Origin: Dromaius novaehollandiae
Lineage: Eukaryota; Chordata; Aves; Casuariiformes; Dromaiidae
Direction of reading: 5' to 3'
DNA length: 64,000 nt
Assembly: GCF_036370855.1 (NCBI RefSeq)
Contig: NW_026991372.1
Span: forward strand, 62,001-126,000
In this document: positions 23,635-33,523 of the stretch, piece after piece
Position numbering within the stretch: the first letter of the stretch is position 1
Layout of the letters: the number at the start of each line of letters is the position of its first letter
Notes under the pieces: model-generated
Database searches by the model: none
What the model was told of the DNA's origin: nothing
Seen by the model: the letters and a program-made list of their open reading frames with translations, nothing else
Translations under genes and position numbers: made by a program

Positions 23635-24035
23635 CCGCGGGGCGGGGGCTCGGTCCGTGGCCCCGGGAGCGGCGGAGGGGAGCGATCGGGGTCCGCGTCC
23701 CCGGGAGCGGCGGACCGGGGGGACCGGGGTCCGTGTCGCCGGAGCGGCTGCTCCGTGTCGGAGCCGCGGTCCGTGTCCCCGGAGCGGCAGATCCCGGCGG
23801 ATGGGGTCCATGCCCCCGTTCAGCGGAGCCGGGGGAACCGGGGTCCGTGTCCCCGAGGACGGCGGATGGGGTGAACCGGGGAGAGCCGCGGTCCCTGCCC
23901 CCGGGAACGGTGGAGAGAAGCGCCCGGGGTCCGTGTCCCCGGGAGCGGCGGATCGGGGGAACCGGCGTCCGCGTCCCCGGGAGCGGCAGATCCCGGTAAA
24001 CGGGATCCGTTCTCCCCGGGAGCGGCGGAGTCGGG
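23635..24035. repeat. Minisatellite, about 38-40-base unit, in the TLX2 5' flank
   Basis: Roughly nine copies of GTCCGTGTCCCCGGGAGCGG followed by CGGATCGGGGGAACC variants. CpG-rich unit inside the TLX2 CpG island, 1.1-1.5 kb upstream of the start codon. Confidence 0.9.
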
Positions 24036-24814
24036 GCGTCGGGGCCGGAGCGCTCCGATACCGGCGGCTGCGGGGCAGCCAAGGCGGCGTGCCCGGCACG
24101 GGGGGGCGCGATCCCGGCTGCGCGCACCGGGAAGGGCAGCCCGGGGCCGGGAAGGGCAGCCCGGGGCCGGCCCCCTCGGTCGGAGAACGGCGAAGCGGGC
24201 AGCGCGGGTCCGTGGCGCCGGGGCCGCGGCGGCGGTGCCCGGCCGGGAGCGCCGGGGCGGCTCCGCGGCTCCGTGTCGGGCCGGCGAGCGGCGGCTCCGG
24301 GCGCGCCGCTGCGGCCCCGGCTGTGCGCGCTGAGCGCCCCGACGCCGCCAACCTCCGCCAGGCGAGACCGCCCGGCCCCGGCCCCGGCCCCGGCCCTGCT
24401 CGGTCCCGGCCCCGGTCCCGGCCCGCCGCGAGGCTGCGGGTCCCGGCGCCGCTGCCCGGTGTCGCGGCGGCGGCGCCGGTCGGGCCCGCGCCGCTGCATG
24501 CGCTGCTGGGAGCCCGGGGGCGCCTCGGGCGGCTCCGCGAGTCGCGGCCGCCGCGCTCGGCCCCGTCTTCCGCGGGCTGGAGGGCGGCGGTGCCCGGGCC
24601 GGGCGGTGCCCCGGGCGCTCGGGGACGGCGCGCACAGTCCGGCCGCCCCGGAGCCGCGGCGGAGCGGGTCCCCCCGGTGCTCCGCGGGCCGAGCCGGGGG
24701 TCCCGGCGGGGAGGCCCGGCGGCTGCTGCGCGGCAGGGCGGGGGCCGGTGCCGGGGCGGGGGGGCCCGGTGCCGGGGCGGGGCGGGGCCCCGGGGTGCGC
24801 GTGCCCCCGCCCCC

Positions 24815-24905
24815 GGGGCGCGGGGCTGTCCATCACCGGGCGCGGCCGCCAATCAGCGCGCGGGCGCCCGGGATTTTGGCAGGTCCAGATGGAGCGGGGC
24901 AGAAA
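24815..24905 (+). promoter_or_regulatory. TLX2: TLX2 proximal promoter region with CCAAT box
   Basis: cgccaatcagcgcg (CCAAT at 24849-24853) and ggattttggcaggtccagatgg form the only non-monotonous stretch in the 300 bases before the TLX2 ATG. No TATA box. The 5' UTR would be about 200 bases and GC-rich. Confidence 0.45.
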
Positions 24906-25150
24906 AGCGCGTGCTGCCGGGGGGCCCCGCCGCGCCGCGCCGCGCACCGGAGCCGGCGGCCGCCAGCAGCCGCCGCCGCGGGCCATGCGCGGGCCCCTGC
25001 CCCTGCCCCCGCTCCTGCCCCCGCTCCTGCCCCCGCTCCTGCCCCCGCCGAGCGGGCCGCAGCGGGCGCCCGCCGCCGCCCCCCCCGCCTAGGCGGCCCG
25101 CGATGCCCGCGCCCCGGCGGCAGTGAGCGCGGCGGGGCCGCGGCGGGGCC

Positions 25151-28100
25151 ATGGAGGCGGCGGCGCTGCCGCGGGAGGGCGGCGGCCCGGCCCCGCCGCC
25201 CCACGAGCCCATCAGCTTCGGCATCGACCAGATCCTCGGCGGCCCCGAGCCCCCCGGCGGCGGCGCGGCGGCGGCCCGGGCGGCGGGCGAGCCCGACTAC
25301 GGGCTCTACGGCGGCGGCTACGGCCCCGCCTGCTCGCTCGGCTCCTACAACCTCAACATGAGCATGAACGTGAGCGTGAACGTGACCCCCGCGCCCGCCG
25401 CGCCGCCCGCCGGGGTCATCCGCGTCCCGGCGCACCGGCCCGCGCCCGCCGCGCCGCCCGCCGCGCCGCAGCCGGTGCCCGGGCTCTCGGGGCTCACCTT
25501 CCCCTGGATGGAGACCACGCGGCGCATCGCCAAGGACCGGCTCTCAGGTGAGCGCCGCGGCGGGGCCGCCGCCGCCCCGACGGCTCCCGACGGCTCCGAC
25601 GGCTCTGCCGGGCGGGCGAAGCGGGCGCGCACCGGGGCCGGGTGCCGCGGCTCTGCCCGCCGCCGGCTCGCGGGGCGGGACGTGCGCTCCGCCCGGTCCC
25701 CGCGGCGCCGGGCGCCTCCCCGCTCGGAACGCTGCCGAGCTCGGGGCCGCGCTGGAGCCGCCGCACGGCCCGGCCGGTCCCCACCCGCGCCCCGCCGGCC
25801 GCCGCGGGACCCCGGGAAGCGGCCGCCGTCGGGGCTCGCCGGGAGCGGCTCCGGGCCGGCACCGGCAGCGACAGCGACAGCTGCCCCGCGGCCCCGCTCC
25901 GGTTGCCGGTGCGCGGGCGGGGGCTGGAGCCGGCTTCGCGGCGGGGGCCGGGCAGGGGGCCCGCTCCGTGCGGCGCCCCGGGGGGGTCCTGTCCCGCCCG
26001 GCCTCGGGTCGGGCTCGGGCTTGGCACCGGCAGCCGCGCCCCTATGCGGAGCCGGGGGGCACCGAGCACCACGCTTGTCCCACGGGCAGGGCGGAGGCTG
26101 CCGGGGCACCGGCTGCAGAGAGCCCGGGGTGCAGGTGCCCGATGCGTGCGGGGACGGGGGTGCTGGGACCCCACTGTGTGCGGGGACGGGGGTGCCAGGA
26201 CCCCGCTGGGTGCAGGGACGGGGCGCAGGGGCTGTAGAGGAACCCGTGGGCCAGGATGAGGGTGCAGGGACCGGGCTGCAGCAGGTGTCCCACATGTGTG
26301 TGGGGCGCGGGGTGCTGCTGGGGCCAGGTGTGGGTCGCGTGGACACCCGTGTGTGCACGAGGAGGAGGCGGCTGCGGTGGTGTTGATGGGGCTGCAGAGA
26401 CCCCGCGTGTGCAGGATGCGGAGACCCGCGTGTATCGTCCCCTGGGAGAGGCTGGGGCTCGTGCGTGCAGCGGGGCCGGAGCGGCAGGCTGCTGTGTGCA
26501 GGCGTCCGAGGAGGAGGCTGCGGGGTGCTGGTGCGCGTTCGGGGCTGGGTGCTGAGCGTCTGCGGACGCCGGAGCAGCTGGAGCACCCTGTGCTTGCAGG
26601 CAGGGCCGGGGTGCTGGGGGCTGCATGCGGAGGAAAAGGGCTGGGGGCCTGGGCTGGGATGCTGGGGTGCCGGTGCTGAGTGCCGGGGCTGGAGCGCTGG
26701 TGCAGAGAAGGCCTGGCCTGGCCTGGCTCGGCTCAGCTCGGCTCATCCCGGCTCATCCCGGCTCGGCTCGGCCGGAGGCGCCTTCCCAAGATGGCGGTGC
26801 TGCCACGTCCGCAGCGCGTTGCTCCCGCGGAGCCGCTCAGCCGCCACGGAAGGGGCCCCGGTGCAGCGGGTGCTGGGGGCCACCCCAGTCCCACCGCCGT
26901 GCCTCCCCGGGGAGGGAGCGGGGCCCTGCCGGCGGGGAGGTGCCGGAGCCCGCCGAGGCCCCGTCCCGGGCGCCAGCAGAGCCGGGGCCACCTCCCAGCC
27001 CACCCAGCCGCCCCCGCGGTGACGAAGCACCATCGCCGCGCGGGGAGCGGCGGGTGACGTCCTCGTCTCCTGCCTGGCGCCAGCGGTGGGTGCACGGGGC
27101 GGCCCCTCCCCGGCACGGGGTCTCCCGGCCGCGGCCATCACTCAGCGCCTCCGCCGCCGGCCTTGGGGTGGTCTCCAGGCTGCCGGCATCTGCTCGCGGC
27201 GAGGGGCCGCCCCGCTGCGGCGAGGGGAGCGCAGGGGCGTCCTGCCCCCCGACCGCGCGGCTCCACTTGCGTCAACCGCTTCCAGCCCTGCCGGCGGGGA
27301 GCCGGGTGTCCCGCCCCGCGCGGCCGAGCCGGGGGTGCCAGGCGGGAGGGGGCTCCGGCCTCGCGGGGGGCTCCGGCCTCGCAGGCCGTGGGGCTGGCCG
27401 GGGCCTGCCGCGGCTCTGCTTGCACGGGGCGTCGCTGCCCTTTGGGCCTCCCTTCTGCCGTGCCGAGCTCTGCTCGTGCAGCGCCAGCGACGGGTGCCGG
27501 GCGATGGCTGCGGTCCCCGGAGCTGGGCTCCCCGCGTGCCGGCTGTGCCGGAGCACCAGGGCTGGTGTCCTCATAGGGCTCCCTTGGCAGAGGGCTCCTG
27601 GTGCTGGTGCTGCCGTGATCCACCTGGCAGCAGCAGTGCCTGCGGCGACAGGACCCCGCACGCTGGCTGCGCGGCTCCGGGCTGCGCGCTGGGGACGGCC
27701 CCTTCCCGCGGCCCCCGCGTTACCCGGGCAGCTGGCGGGCGGCCAGCCCAGATGCCGCTGGCGTGCGGAGGGAGACATTAGCTGCCTCCCGATGGCTCCT
27801 GGGATCCTGCCCCCTCCCCGGGGAGGGCTGAGCCCAGCCCAGGGGCCCAGGAAGCCCCGGCAGGGTCTGCGATGCCCCGCCGGGGCTGGGGGGTGGCTCC
27901 GTGCTCGGGGAAGGGGACGTTTGTGCTGCCGGGGCCTTGCTGGCCCCACGCTCGCTGCAGAGCTCGTGTTTGCCCTCCGCCCAGCCTGGGCATCCCCATC
28001 CGCGTTCCCGCGCTGCCTCCCACCATGCCCCAGCCAGGGGCTCTGCCCCAGCCCCGCCGGCCCGGCCGAGCCTCGCTGCAGCGGGAGCCGCCCCCTCGCC

Positions 28101-28852
28101 GGGCCGGGGCCCCCAGCGCGGCCCCCTCACCCGCCCGCCCCGCTCTGCTCTGCTCTGCTCCGCCTGCAGCTGCGCTGTCGCCCTTTGCGGCGACCCGGCG
28201 CATCGGGCACCCCTACCAGAACCGCACGCCGCCCAAGCGCAAGAAGCCGCGCACCTCCTTCAGCCGGGTGCAGATCTGCGAGCTGGAGAAGCGCTTCCAC
28301 CGCCAGAAGTACCTGGCCTCGGCCGAGCGCGCCACCCTGGCCAAGGCCCTCAAGATGACGGACGCCCAGGTCAAGACCTGGTTCCAGAACCGCCGCACCA
28401 AGTGGAGGTAACGGGGCCGGCGCAGCGCCGCGGGCCGAGCCGGCGCGGCACCCACAGCCGCCTCGCAGCCAGCGAGGTGTCGGGTCCGCAAGGCGCGGAG
28501 CAGCCCCGCGCCCCCAGCCCCGCTCCGGCAGCCGCTGCCCCGGGCGGGACGCGGCGGTGCTGGGAGTGCGACGGGGCTCCGGCGCTGCCGTGGGGCGGCT
28601 GGCGGCGGGCCTGGAGCTGCTGCCTGTGCTGGCAGGAGGCAGACGGCGGAGGAGCGCGAGGCGGAGCGCCAGCAGGCCAACCGCCTGATGCTGCACCTGC
28701 AGCAGGAGGCCTTCCAGAAGAGCCTGAGCCAGCCGCTGCCCCAGGACCCGCTCTGCATGCACAACTCCTCCCTCTACGCCCTGCAGAACCTGCAGCCCTG
28801 GGCCGAGGACAATAAGGTGACGTCCGTCTCAGGGGTGGCCTCCGTGGTGTGA
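25151..28852 (+). CDS. TLX2: TLX2 (HOX11L1) T-cell leukaemia homeobox 2, complete, 3 exons
   Basis: Exons 25151-25547, 28170-28407 and 28636-28852 join in frame to 283 aa (human TLX2 284). The N-terminus has the Eh1-like [12 protein letters not shown] (Groucho/TLE contact). Next come [10 protein letters not shown] and [17 protein letters not shown], shared by all TLX proteins. The homeodomain spans about residues 156-215, with the TLX hallmark Thr at homeodomain position 47 ([13 protein letters not shown]). The C-terminus [14 protein letters not shown] matches TLX2 (human DNKVASVSGLASVV) and not TLX1 or TLX3. Known role: nuclear DNA-binding regulator of neural-crest and enteric neuron development. 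The exon-2 start and the paralog-specific tail, plus the PCGF1 neighbour, settle the orthology. Intron 1 is 2.6 kb and stop-poor in several frames. No poly(A) hexamer was seen in the first kilobase downstream. Confidence 0.97.
25548..28169 (+). other. TLX2 intron 1; nothing else recognised
   Basis: GC-rich with mild tandem words (for example ggctcggctcagctcggctc at about 26727-26746). Long open frames on both strands have no domain. No conserved-looking AT-rich island comparable to those upstream was seen. Confidence 0.6.
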
Positions 28853-30165
28853 GGCCGCTGCGGAGCAGAGGGGCCGGCCGGCCCCCCCGCGGGGCCTCGA
28901 ACTCGTCGGGCGGAGGCGGCGGGCGGGAGGAGCCGGCGAGGTCGGAGCCCGGCACCTCCGTCCCGGCGGCAGGGAGGGGGCTGCCGTTTCCCAGGACGGC
29001 TCCCGCACGGCAGCACCCTCCCCGTGCCCGCCCCACGCCGCGGCCAGCCCCCCCTGCGCCCTGCCTTGCCATCCCGGGGCGGCACACGAGCCCCCGCGGT
29101 GGACTCGGAGGCTCTGCTGACCGCCGACTCGAGCGCCGCACGGCCATGGGCGGCCCTTCTGCCGGGATCTTGCCGGGGAGCCCGGGGCCGGGGGTGCCCC
29201 GAGCGGCGGCCGCCTCTCCCTGCCTCCCCTGACGCCCCTCAGCAGACGCCGGGACCGGGCCAGGCCCCCTGCTCCCCGTGGGGCTGCTCCAGGCCCAGTC
29301 CTGTCCGGGGACAGCAGATCCCGGTGCAGGCAGGGAAATGGATGATGGAGAATCTGCCGCCCTTGGTAACCGGTCCCCGTGGTGGACTGCATCGCTCGCA
29401 GACACACACCTTACTCGAGTCGGCGTTTGCCAGCTCCAGCTCCCAGCTGCAAGCGCCCCAGCTGGAAGAGGCCTCTGCCGGGCCGGCGCGGCCCCCGCGC
29501 CCCTCTGCGGGGCTGGACACATGGAGCTTGTTTGCTGCCCGGCCTGGGCTCCCGGTGCTCCCCTCTCCGTGCCTGCTGGCTCGCCAGCTCCCCGCGGCCC
29601 TGGGCCCGGCCGTGCCGTTCCCGCAGCGACACCGGTGACGGACACGGGATTCCCGGTCACGGCGGAGGATTGCGGCAGCCCCCGGGGCTGCGTTGGGGCA
29701 GGGGTGCGCGGCGTGCCGGCTCCGCTCGCGCCCGCCTCGGGCCCCGTGAGCCTGCGCTTCGCAGGACTCCCTCCCCTCCTGCCCGAGCTGCCTGTGTTTT
29801 GGTGAAGGACTGAACCTTTCGCCTGGCGTGCCTGGAGTTTGCCGGTCCCAGAGGAGGCAGAGGTGTCTGCCGGGGTCTCCAGCTGCAGAAAGCCCCCTGC
29901 TCCAGCAGCCTCCCCCCCCGGCCTGTGACCCGTCCTTTCCCACAATGACACCTGAGTGTCCCCCGTCTCCCGTGGTGGGGCCAGGACCCAGTGCAGACCT
30001 CCCCAAGCCGAACGAGCCCCGTCCCCTGCCCTGCTCCCCCCGGGGCTGCAGGACCCTCGATCCCACCTGGTCCCAGCCCTGACCCCGCTCCAGCCAGCCT
30101 CGGCCATGCCGGGTGGTGCCCAGCCCCGGGGGCCCCGTCTGGGCCAGCCCAGGCCCTGGCAGTGC
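28853..30165. other. TLX2 3' UTR and intergenic DNA
   Basis: GC-rich sequence without a recognisable exon. It probably includes the TLX2 3' UTR, whose end could not be placed because no AATAAA or ATTAAA is evident on the plus strand. Confidence 0.5.
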
Positions 30166-30169
30166 ACGG

Positions 30170-30970
30170 CCCCAACCTTAAACCTTACCCTAACTCCCAC
30201 CCAAGCCCTAACCCTAATCCTAACCCTAACCTCAGCCTTAACCTCACCCCCCACCATAACTCCAGGTCTAACACTAACCCAACTATAACCCCAACCCCAG
30301 CCTTAACCCCAGCCCTAACCCAAACCTCCACCCCAACCCCAAACCTAACCGTAACTCCAACCCCCACCCTAACTCTAATCGTAACCCTAACCCCAAACCC
30401 GGTCCCTACCCTCACTCCAAATTGAGCCTCGACTCCAACCCTGCTCCTTATCCCAACCCCAAACCTAACCCTAACCCCCACTCCTGCCCCAATCCAACCC
30501 TAATCCCTGTCCTAATCCTAACCCCCCCCACCGCTAACACCAACCCCTAACCCAACCCTAACACCCACACCAAATCTAAACCTAATCCTAACCCCCACCC
30601 AATGCCAAATTTAACCCTAACCCCCACTCCTGCCCCTAATCCTAGCCTCCACCCCAAACCTAATCCTAACCCCCACTCCTGCCCCATCCAACCCTAATCC
30701 CTGTCCTAACCCTAACCCCCCCACCCCATCACCAACTCCTAACCCAACCCTAACCACCACCCCAAGCGTAACCCCACCAAATCTAAACCTAATCCTAACC
30801 CCCACCCCAACCCCAAACCTAACTCTAACCCCTACTCCTGCGCCTCATCCAACCCGAATCCCTGCCCTAACCCTAACTCCCACCCCATCCCTAACCCCAA
30901 CCCCAAACCTAACCCTAACCCCCACCCCGCCCCTAACACCAGCCCCTAACCCAACCCTAACCCCCCCAAC
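30170..30970. repeat. Degenerate telomere-like (CCCTAA) array
   Basis: About 800 bases dominated by CCCTAA, CCTAACCC and variants (ctaaccccaa, cctaatccta, ctaaccccca). A higher-order period of roughly 170-190 bases is marked by CCCCCACTCCTGCCCC at about 30475, 30620 and 30670, and by a variant near 30830. The plus strand is C-rich throughout. This is an old, diverged interstitial telomere-type satellite, not a chromosome end, because genes continue on both sides. Confidence 0.9.
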
Positions 30971-31067
30971 CCCCCCCCTTCGCCCCGCCGCTGTCCATGG
31001 TGCTGCAGCGCCGCACGGGGCGCACCGGGCCGGCGGCGCCTGCGGGGCTCGGCGGGCGGAGCGCCCG

Positions 31068-31105
31068 GGAACGGGGAACGGGGAACGGGGAACGGGGAAC
31101 CGGGA
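31068..31105. repeat. CGGGGAA heptamer repeat
   Basis: Five tandem copies of the CGGGGAA heptamer in the upstream flank of the intermediate-filament-like gene. Confidence 0.85.
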
Positions 31106-31261
31106 ACCGGCGCTGCAGGGGAGGGGGCCCGGGGACGGGACCCTCTCCGGGCGCCGGCGGGACCCTGCACCCCCTGCGGACCCGCCGGACGGGGGCAGGT
31201 CCCGCCGGCGCCGGCAGCGCTCCCGGGAGGGGGCGGGCGGCCGGTGCCGGTTCCCCGGCGC

Positions 31262-31339
31262 CGGGATTGGCTGCGGCTCCGTGACGCGGCCCCGTTTTAC
31301 CGGGGGGAGCCGCTGCGGCGCCGCCGCAGAGCCGCCGGG
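31262..31339 (+). promoter_or_regulatory. Compact promoter of the short intermediate-filament gene
   Basis: Inverted CCAAT (attgg, 31266-31270) and a CRE-like TGACGCGG (31282-31289) lie 50-75 bases before the ATG at 31340. A promoter this close suggests that the short first exon is a real transcript start and not the tail of a longer exon. Motif-based inference. Confidence 0.45.
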
Positions 31340-32628
31340 ATGAGCGCGGCCGGCCCCGACCCCCGCCGCGGCCCCGGCCCCGGCCCCGGCCCCGGCCCCG
31401 GCCCCGGCCCCGGCCCCGGCCCCGGCCCGGGCCCCGGGGGGCGGCAAGACGGCGCCGCCGCCTGCGCTCTGCCCCCGGCCCGGCCGCGGCCGCGGTGCCG
31501 GGGCGGCGAGGCGGTGCTGCGCGCCCGCGCCGAGGCGGCCGGGTACCGGCGGCTGCTCCGCGCCCGCGCCGCCGAGGTGGAGGCGCTGCGCGGGGCCGTG
31601 GGCGCGCTGCACCGGCAGCTGGAGGGGCTGCGCGACCGGCGGAGCGGCGAGCTCGCCAAGTACCAGGTGCGCCGCGGCCCGCACGCCCGGGGCGGGGGGG
31701 CGGACACGGGGGATCGGGGGTGGGGGGAGCGGACACCGGGGATCGGGGGCGGGAGCGGACACCGGGGATCGGGGTGGGGCAGACAGCAGGGATCGGGGCG
31801 GGGGGGAAGGGGGCCTGGGCGCCTGGGTCGGGGAGGGGGGGCACCTGGCATCCTGGGGGGGGGGAGGGAGCACCTGGATGCCTGGGTTCGGGGGGGGCCC
31901 AGATCGCTGGGTTGGGAGAGGGTGTGGGGGGAGCTGGATGGGGCTGAGGGGAGCCAGGAGGCCTGGGCTGAGGGGGAAGGGAGACTGGGCCAAGGGGGGC
32001 CCAGACACCCGGGTCTGGGGGAGGGTGGGGTGGGCTGGACACCTGGGGGAAGGGGGCTGGGTGGAGCGGGGGGGCCCCGCGTACCTGGGTTTGGGAGGGG
32101 CGTCCGGGTGCCCAGCTTTCCTGGGGGGAGGGGAGCCGGGTGGGGTTGAAGGGGGCCCAGATGCCTGGCTCTGGAGGGGAGGGGGGGCCAGATGGCCCTG
32201 GGGGGGGCTCGGGTGCCGGGGTTCTTGGGGAGGGGTGGCCCAGCTGCTGGGGTTTGGGATGGGGAGGTGCAGGCCTGGATGCCTGGCGTCTGGGGGAAAG
32301 GGGTCTGGGTGGCGCTGGGGGGGCCCGGACACCTGGGCCCCGTGAGGCTGGATGGGGCCCGGCAGCGCTGACGGTCCGGGCCCACAGGAGCGGGTGGCAG
32401 AGCTGGAGCGGGAGATCGGTGAGGCCGAGCAGGAGATGGCCCGGTGCCTGCGGGAGTACCCGGCGCTGCTGCGGCTCCGCATGGCCCTGGACGTGGAGAT
32501 CGCCGCGTACCGGTACGCGGGCGGGGGGGCCGGGCCGGGCCGGGCACGGGGCTCAGCCCGGCCGTGTCTCTTGCAGGGAGATGCTGGAGGGGGAAGAGCT
32601 GCGCCTGGGCTCCGCAGCCCCATCGTGA
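31340..32628 (+). CDS. Short intermediate-filament protein (end of coil 2 only), type IV-like gene structure
   Basis: Exons 31340-31666, 32388-32512 and 32577-32628 join in frame to 167 aa. Residues about 60-109 (from [16 protein letters not shown] through GELAKYQ) align with mid coil 2B of neurofilament-type proteins. Exon 2, exactly 125 bases, encodes the last coil 2B segment with [20 protein letters not shown]. Exon 3 starts in the YR|EMLEGEE helix-termination motif. The middle exon length and the split of the YRKLLEGEE motif match neurofilament/internexin (type IV) genes as I remember them. Head, coil 1 and most of coil 2 are absent: NEFL and INA are 500 aa or more. The tail is only about nine residues, and residues 14-33 are a Pro-Gly run coded by a GGCCCC repeat. 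Either a reduced ohnolog or an exon shortened by rearrangement or assembly collapse. An in-frame ATG at 31244 would add 32 residues. Assembly into filaments is doubtful. Confidence 0.75.
31369..31437 (+). repeat. GGCCCC hexanucleotide repeat inside coding exon 1
   Basis: About ten near-perfect tandem GGCCCC units, in frame as Pro-Gly repeats. The complementary strand reads GGGGCC, the same motif as the human C9orf72 repeat. Confidence 0.9.
31690..32350. repeat. Degenerate G-rich repeats filling intron 1 of the filament gene
   Basis: Variants of GGGGATCGGGGGCGGGAGCGG, then CACCTGGGTTTGGGGGAGGG words, across the whole 720-base intron. No cryptic exon recognised. Confidence 0.65.
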
Positions 32629-32932
32629 CGGGACCCCCGGACTGCCCAGATCTCCGTGCCGTGGGACCTCGGACGCCCGGGTCCCCCTGGGTCCCCAAAG
32701 CCCTGGACTTTGCTGCGGGATCCCCAGAGCCCCAGGACTCCCATGTGTCGGGACCCCCAGACTCCCAAGCCATGGGACCGCTGGACCTCTGGACCCCTGG
32801 GCTCCTGGGACCCCTCGGACGCTGCCCTGGCACCCCGAGAGGGCAGTGCCCGCCGGGCCGCACACTCTCACCAGCCTCTCTGGAGCAGCAGCAGGGCCGG
32901 GGGCCCGGCCCCGGCCCACGTGGAAGCACCTC

Positions 32933-32938
32933 AATAAA
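32933..32938 (+). terminator. Poly(A) signal of the short filament gene
   Basis: Canonical AATAAA about 305 bases after the stop codon, in a short 3' UTR. It supports a functional transcript end. Confidence 0.75.
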
Positions 32939-33333
32939 CGCCCCGTGGCATTACCCAGAGCTGGGCCGTCCGTGGTGACGGGGCTGGTGTCCGGTGGGTC
33001 CCCGCGCCCCAGCTCTGCGGCAGGGAGCTGGGCCGGGTGGCGCGGGGGCTGCCTGGCTGCAGGGTCTCGGCTCCCTGCCCTGCCCGGCCGCAGCCCCTTG
33101 CCGGAGACTGGAGCCCTGCACACGTGTCCTTGCTGTGTGGCAGCGTGTCCCCGCCGGGGATGCTACACGGGGGACCACGGTGGCCCCCAGCAAGGGGGCG
33201 GCTTTTGGGGGGGGTTGATGAGGACTGGGGGGGGGGGGGTCCAGCCGCCCTGCTGCCTGGCAGCCCCACGCACCCCTGCCGCACACATACAAAGCCTCAA
33301 CCAGCTTTTTCTTAGCAAAGCCAAGCTCAGCTC

Positions 33334-33339
33334 TTTAAT
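33334..33339 (-). terminator. Poly(A) signal (ATTAAA) of the IL12B-like gene
   Basis: Minus-strand ATTAAA about 185 bases after the stop. The surrounding 33300-33370 is AT-rich, unlike the rest of the locus, as expected for a 3' end. Confidence 0.55.
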
Positions 33340-33523
33340 AGAGAGATTAAAAACCCACTTTCAAATAAAAGGCGTTACCAGCCACGGGCACCGGTGCCTG
33401 CTGCAGGGCTGCGCTGCCAAGCCCCCTCTGCGGCCCCGGCTCCCGCAGGCCACGGGCTGGGCGTCCCCCAGCGCTGTGGGGCGCAGCGGGGCGGCGAGGG
33501 GGGGGCGGGTGTGCGGGTGGGGG

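Larger units (their letters stand above)
12600..25150. other. PCGF1-TLX2 head-to-head interval; no further gene recognised
   Basis: 12.5 kb between the two divergently transcribed genes. It holds seven tandem-repeat arrays and several AT-rich islands listed separately. Open frames of several hundred codons (one near 1 kb codons on the minus strand over 11.3-14.2 kb) are produced by repeats and stop-poor GC-rich DNA and show no domain. It probably contains TLX2 regulatory DNA. Confidence 0.6.

Noticed and set aside
25151-28852. TLX1 or TLX3 identity for the homeobox gene
   Set aside because: The C-terminal DNKV-SVSG-ASVV and the PCGF1/DQX1 neighbours are those of TLX2.
30170-30970. A true chromosome end
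   Set aside because: The CCCTAA units are degenerate with a higher-order period and genes continue on both sides.
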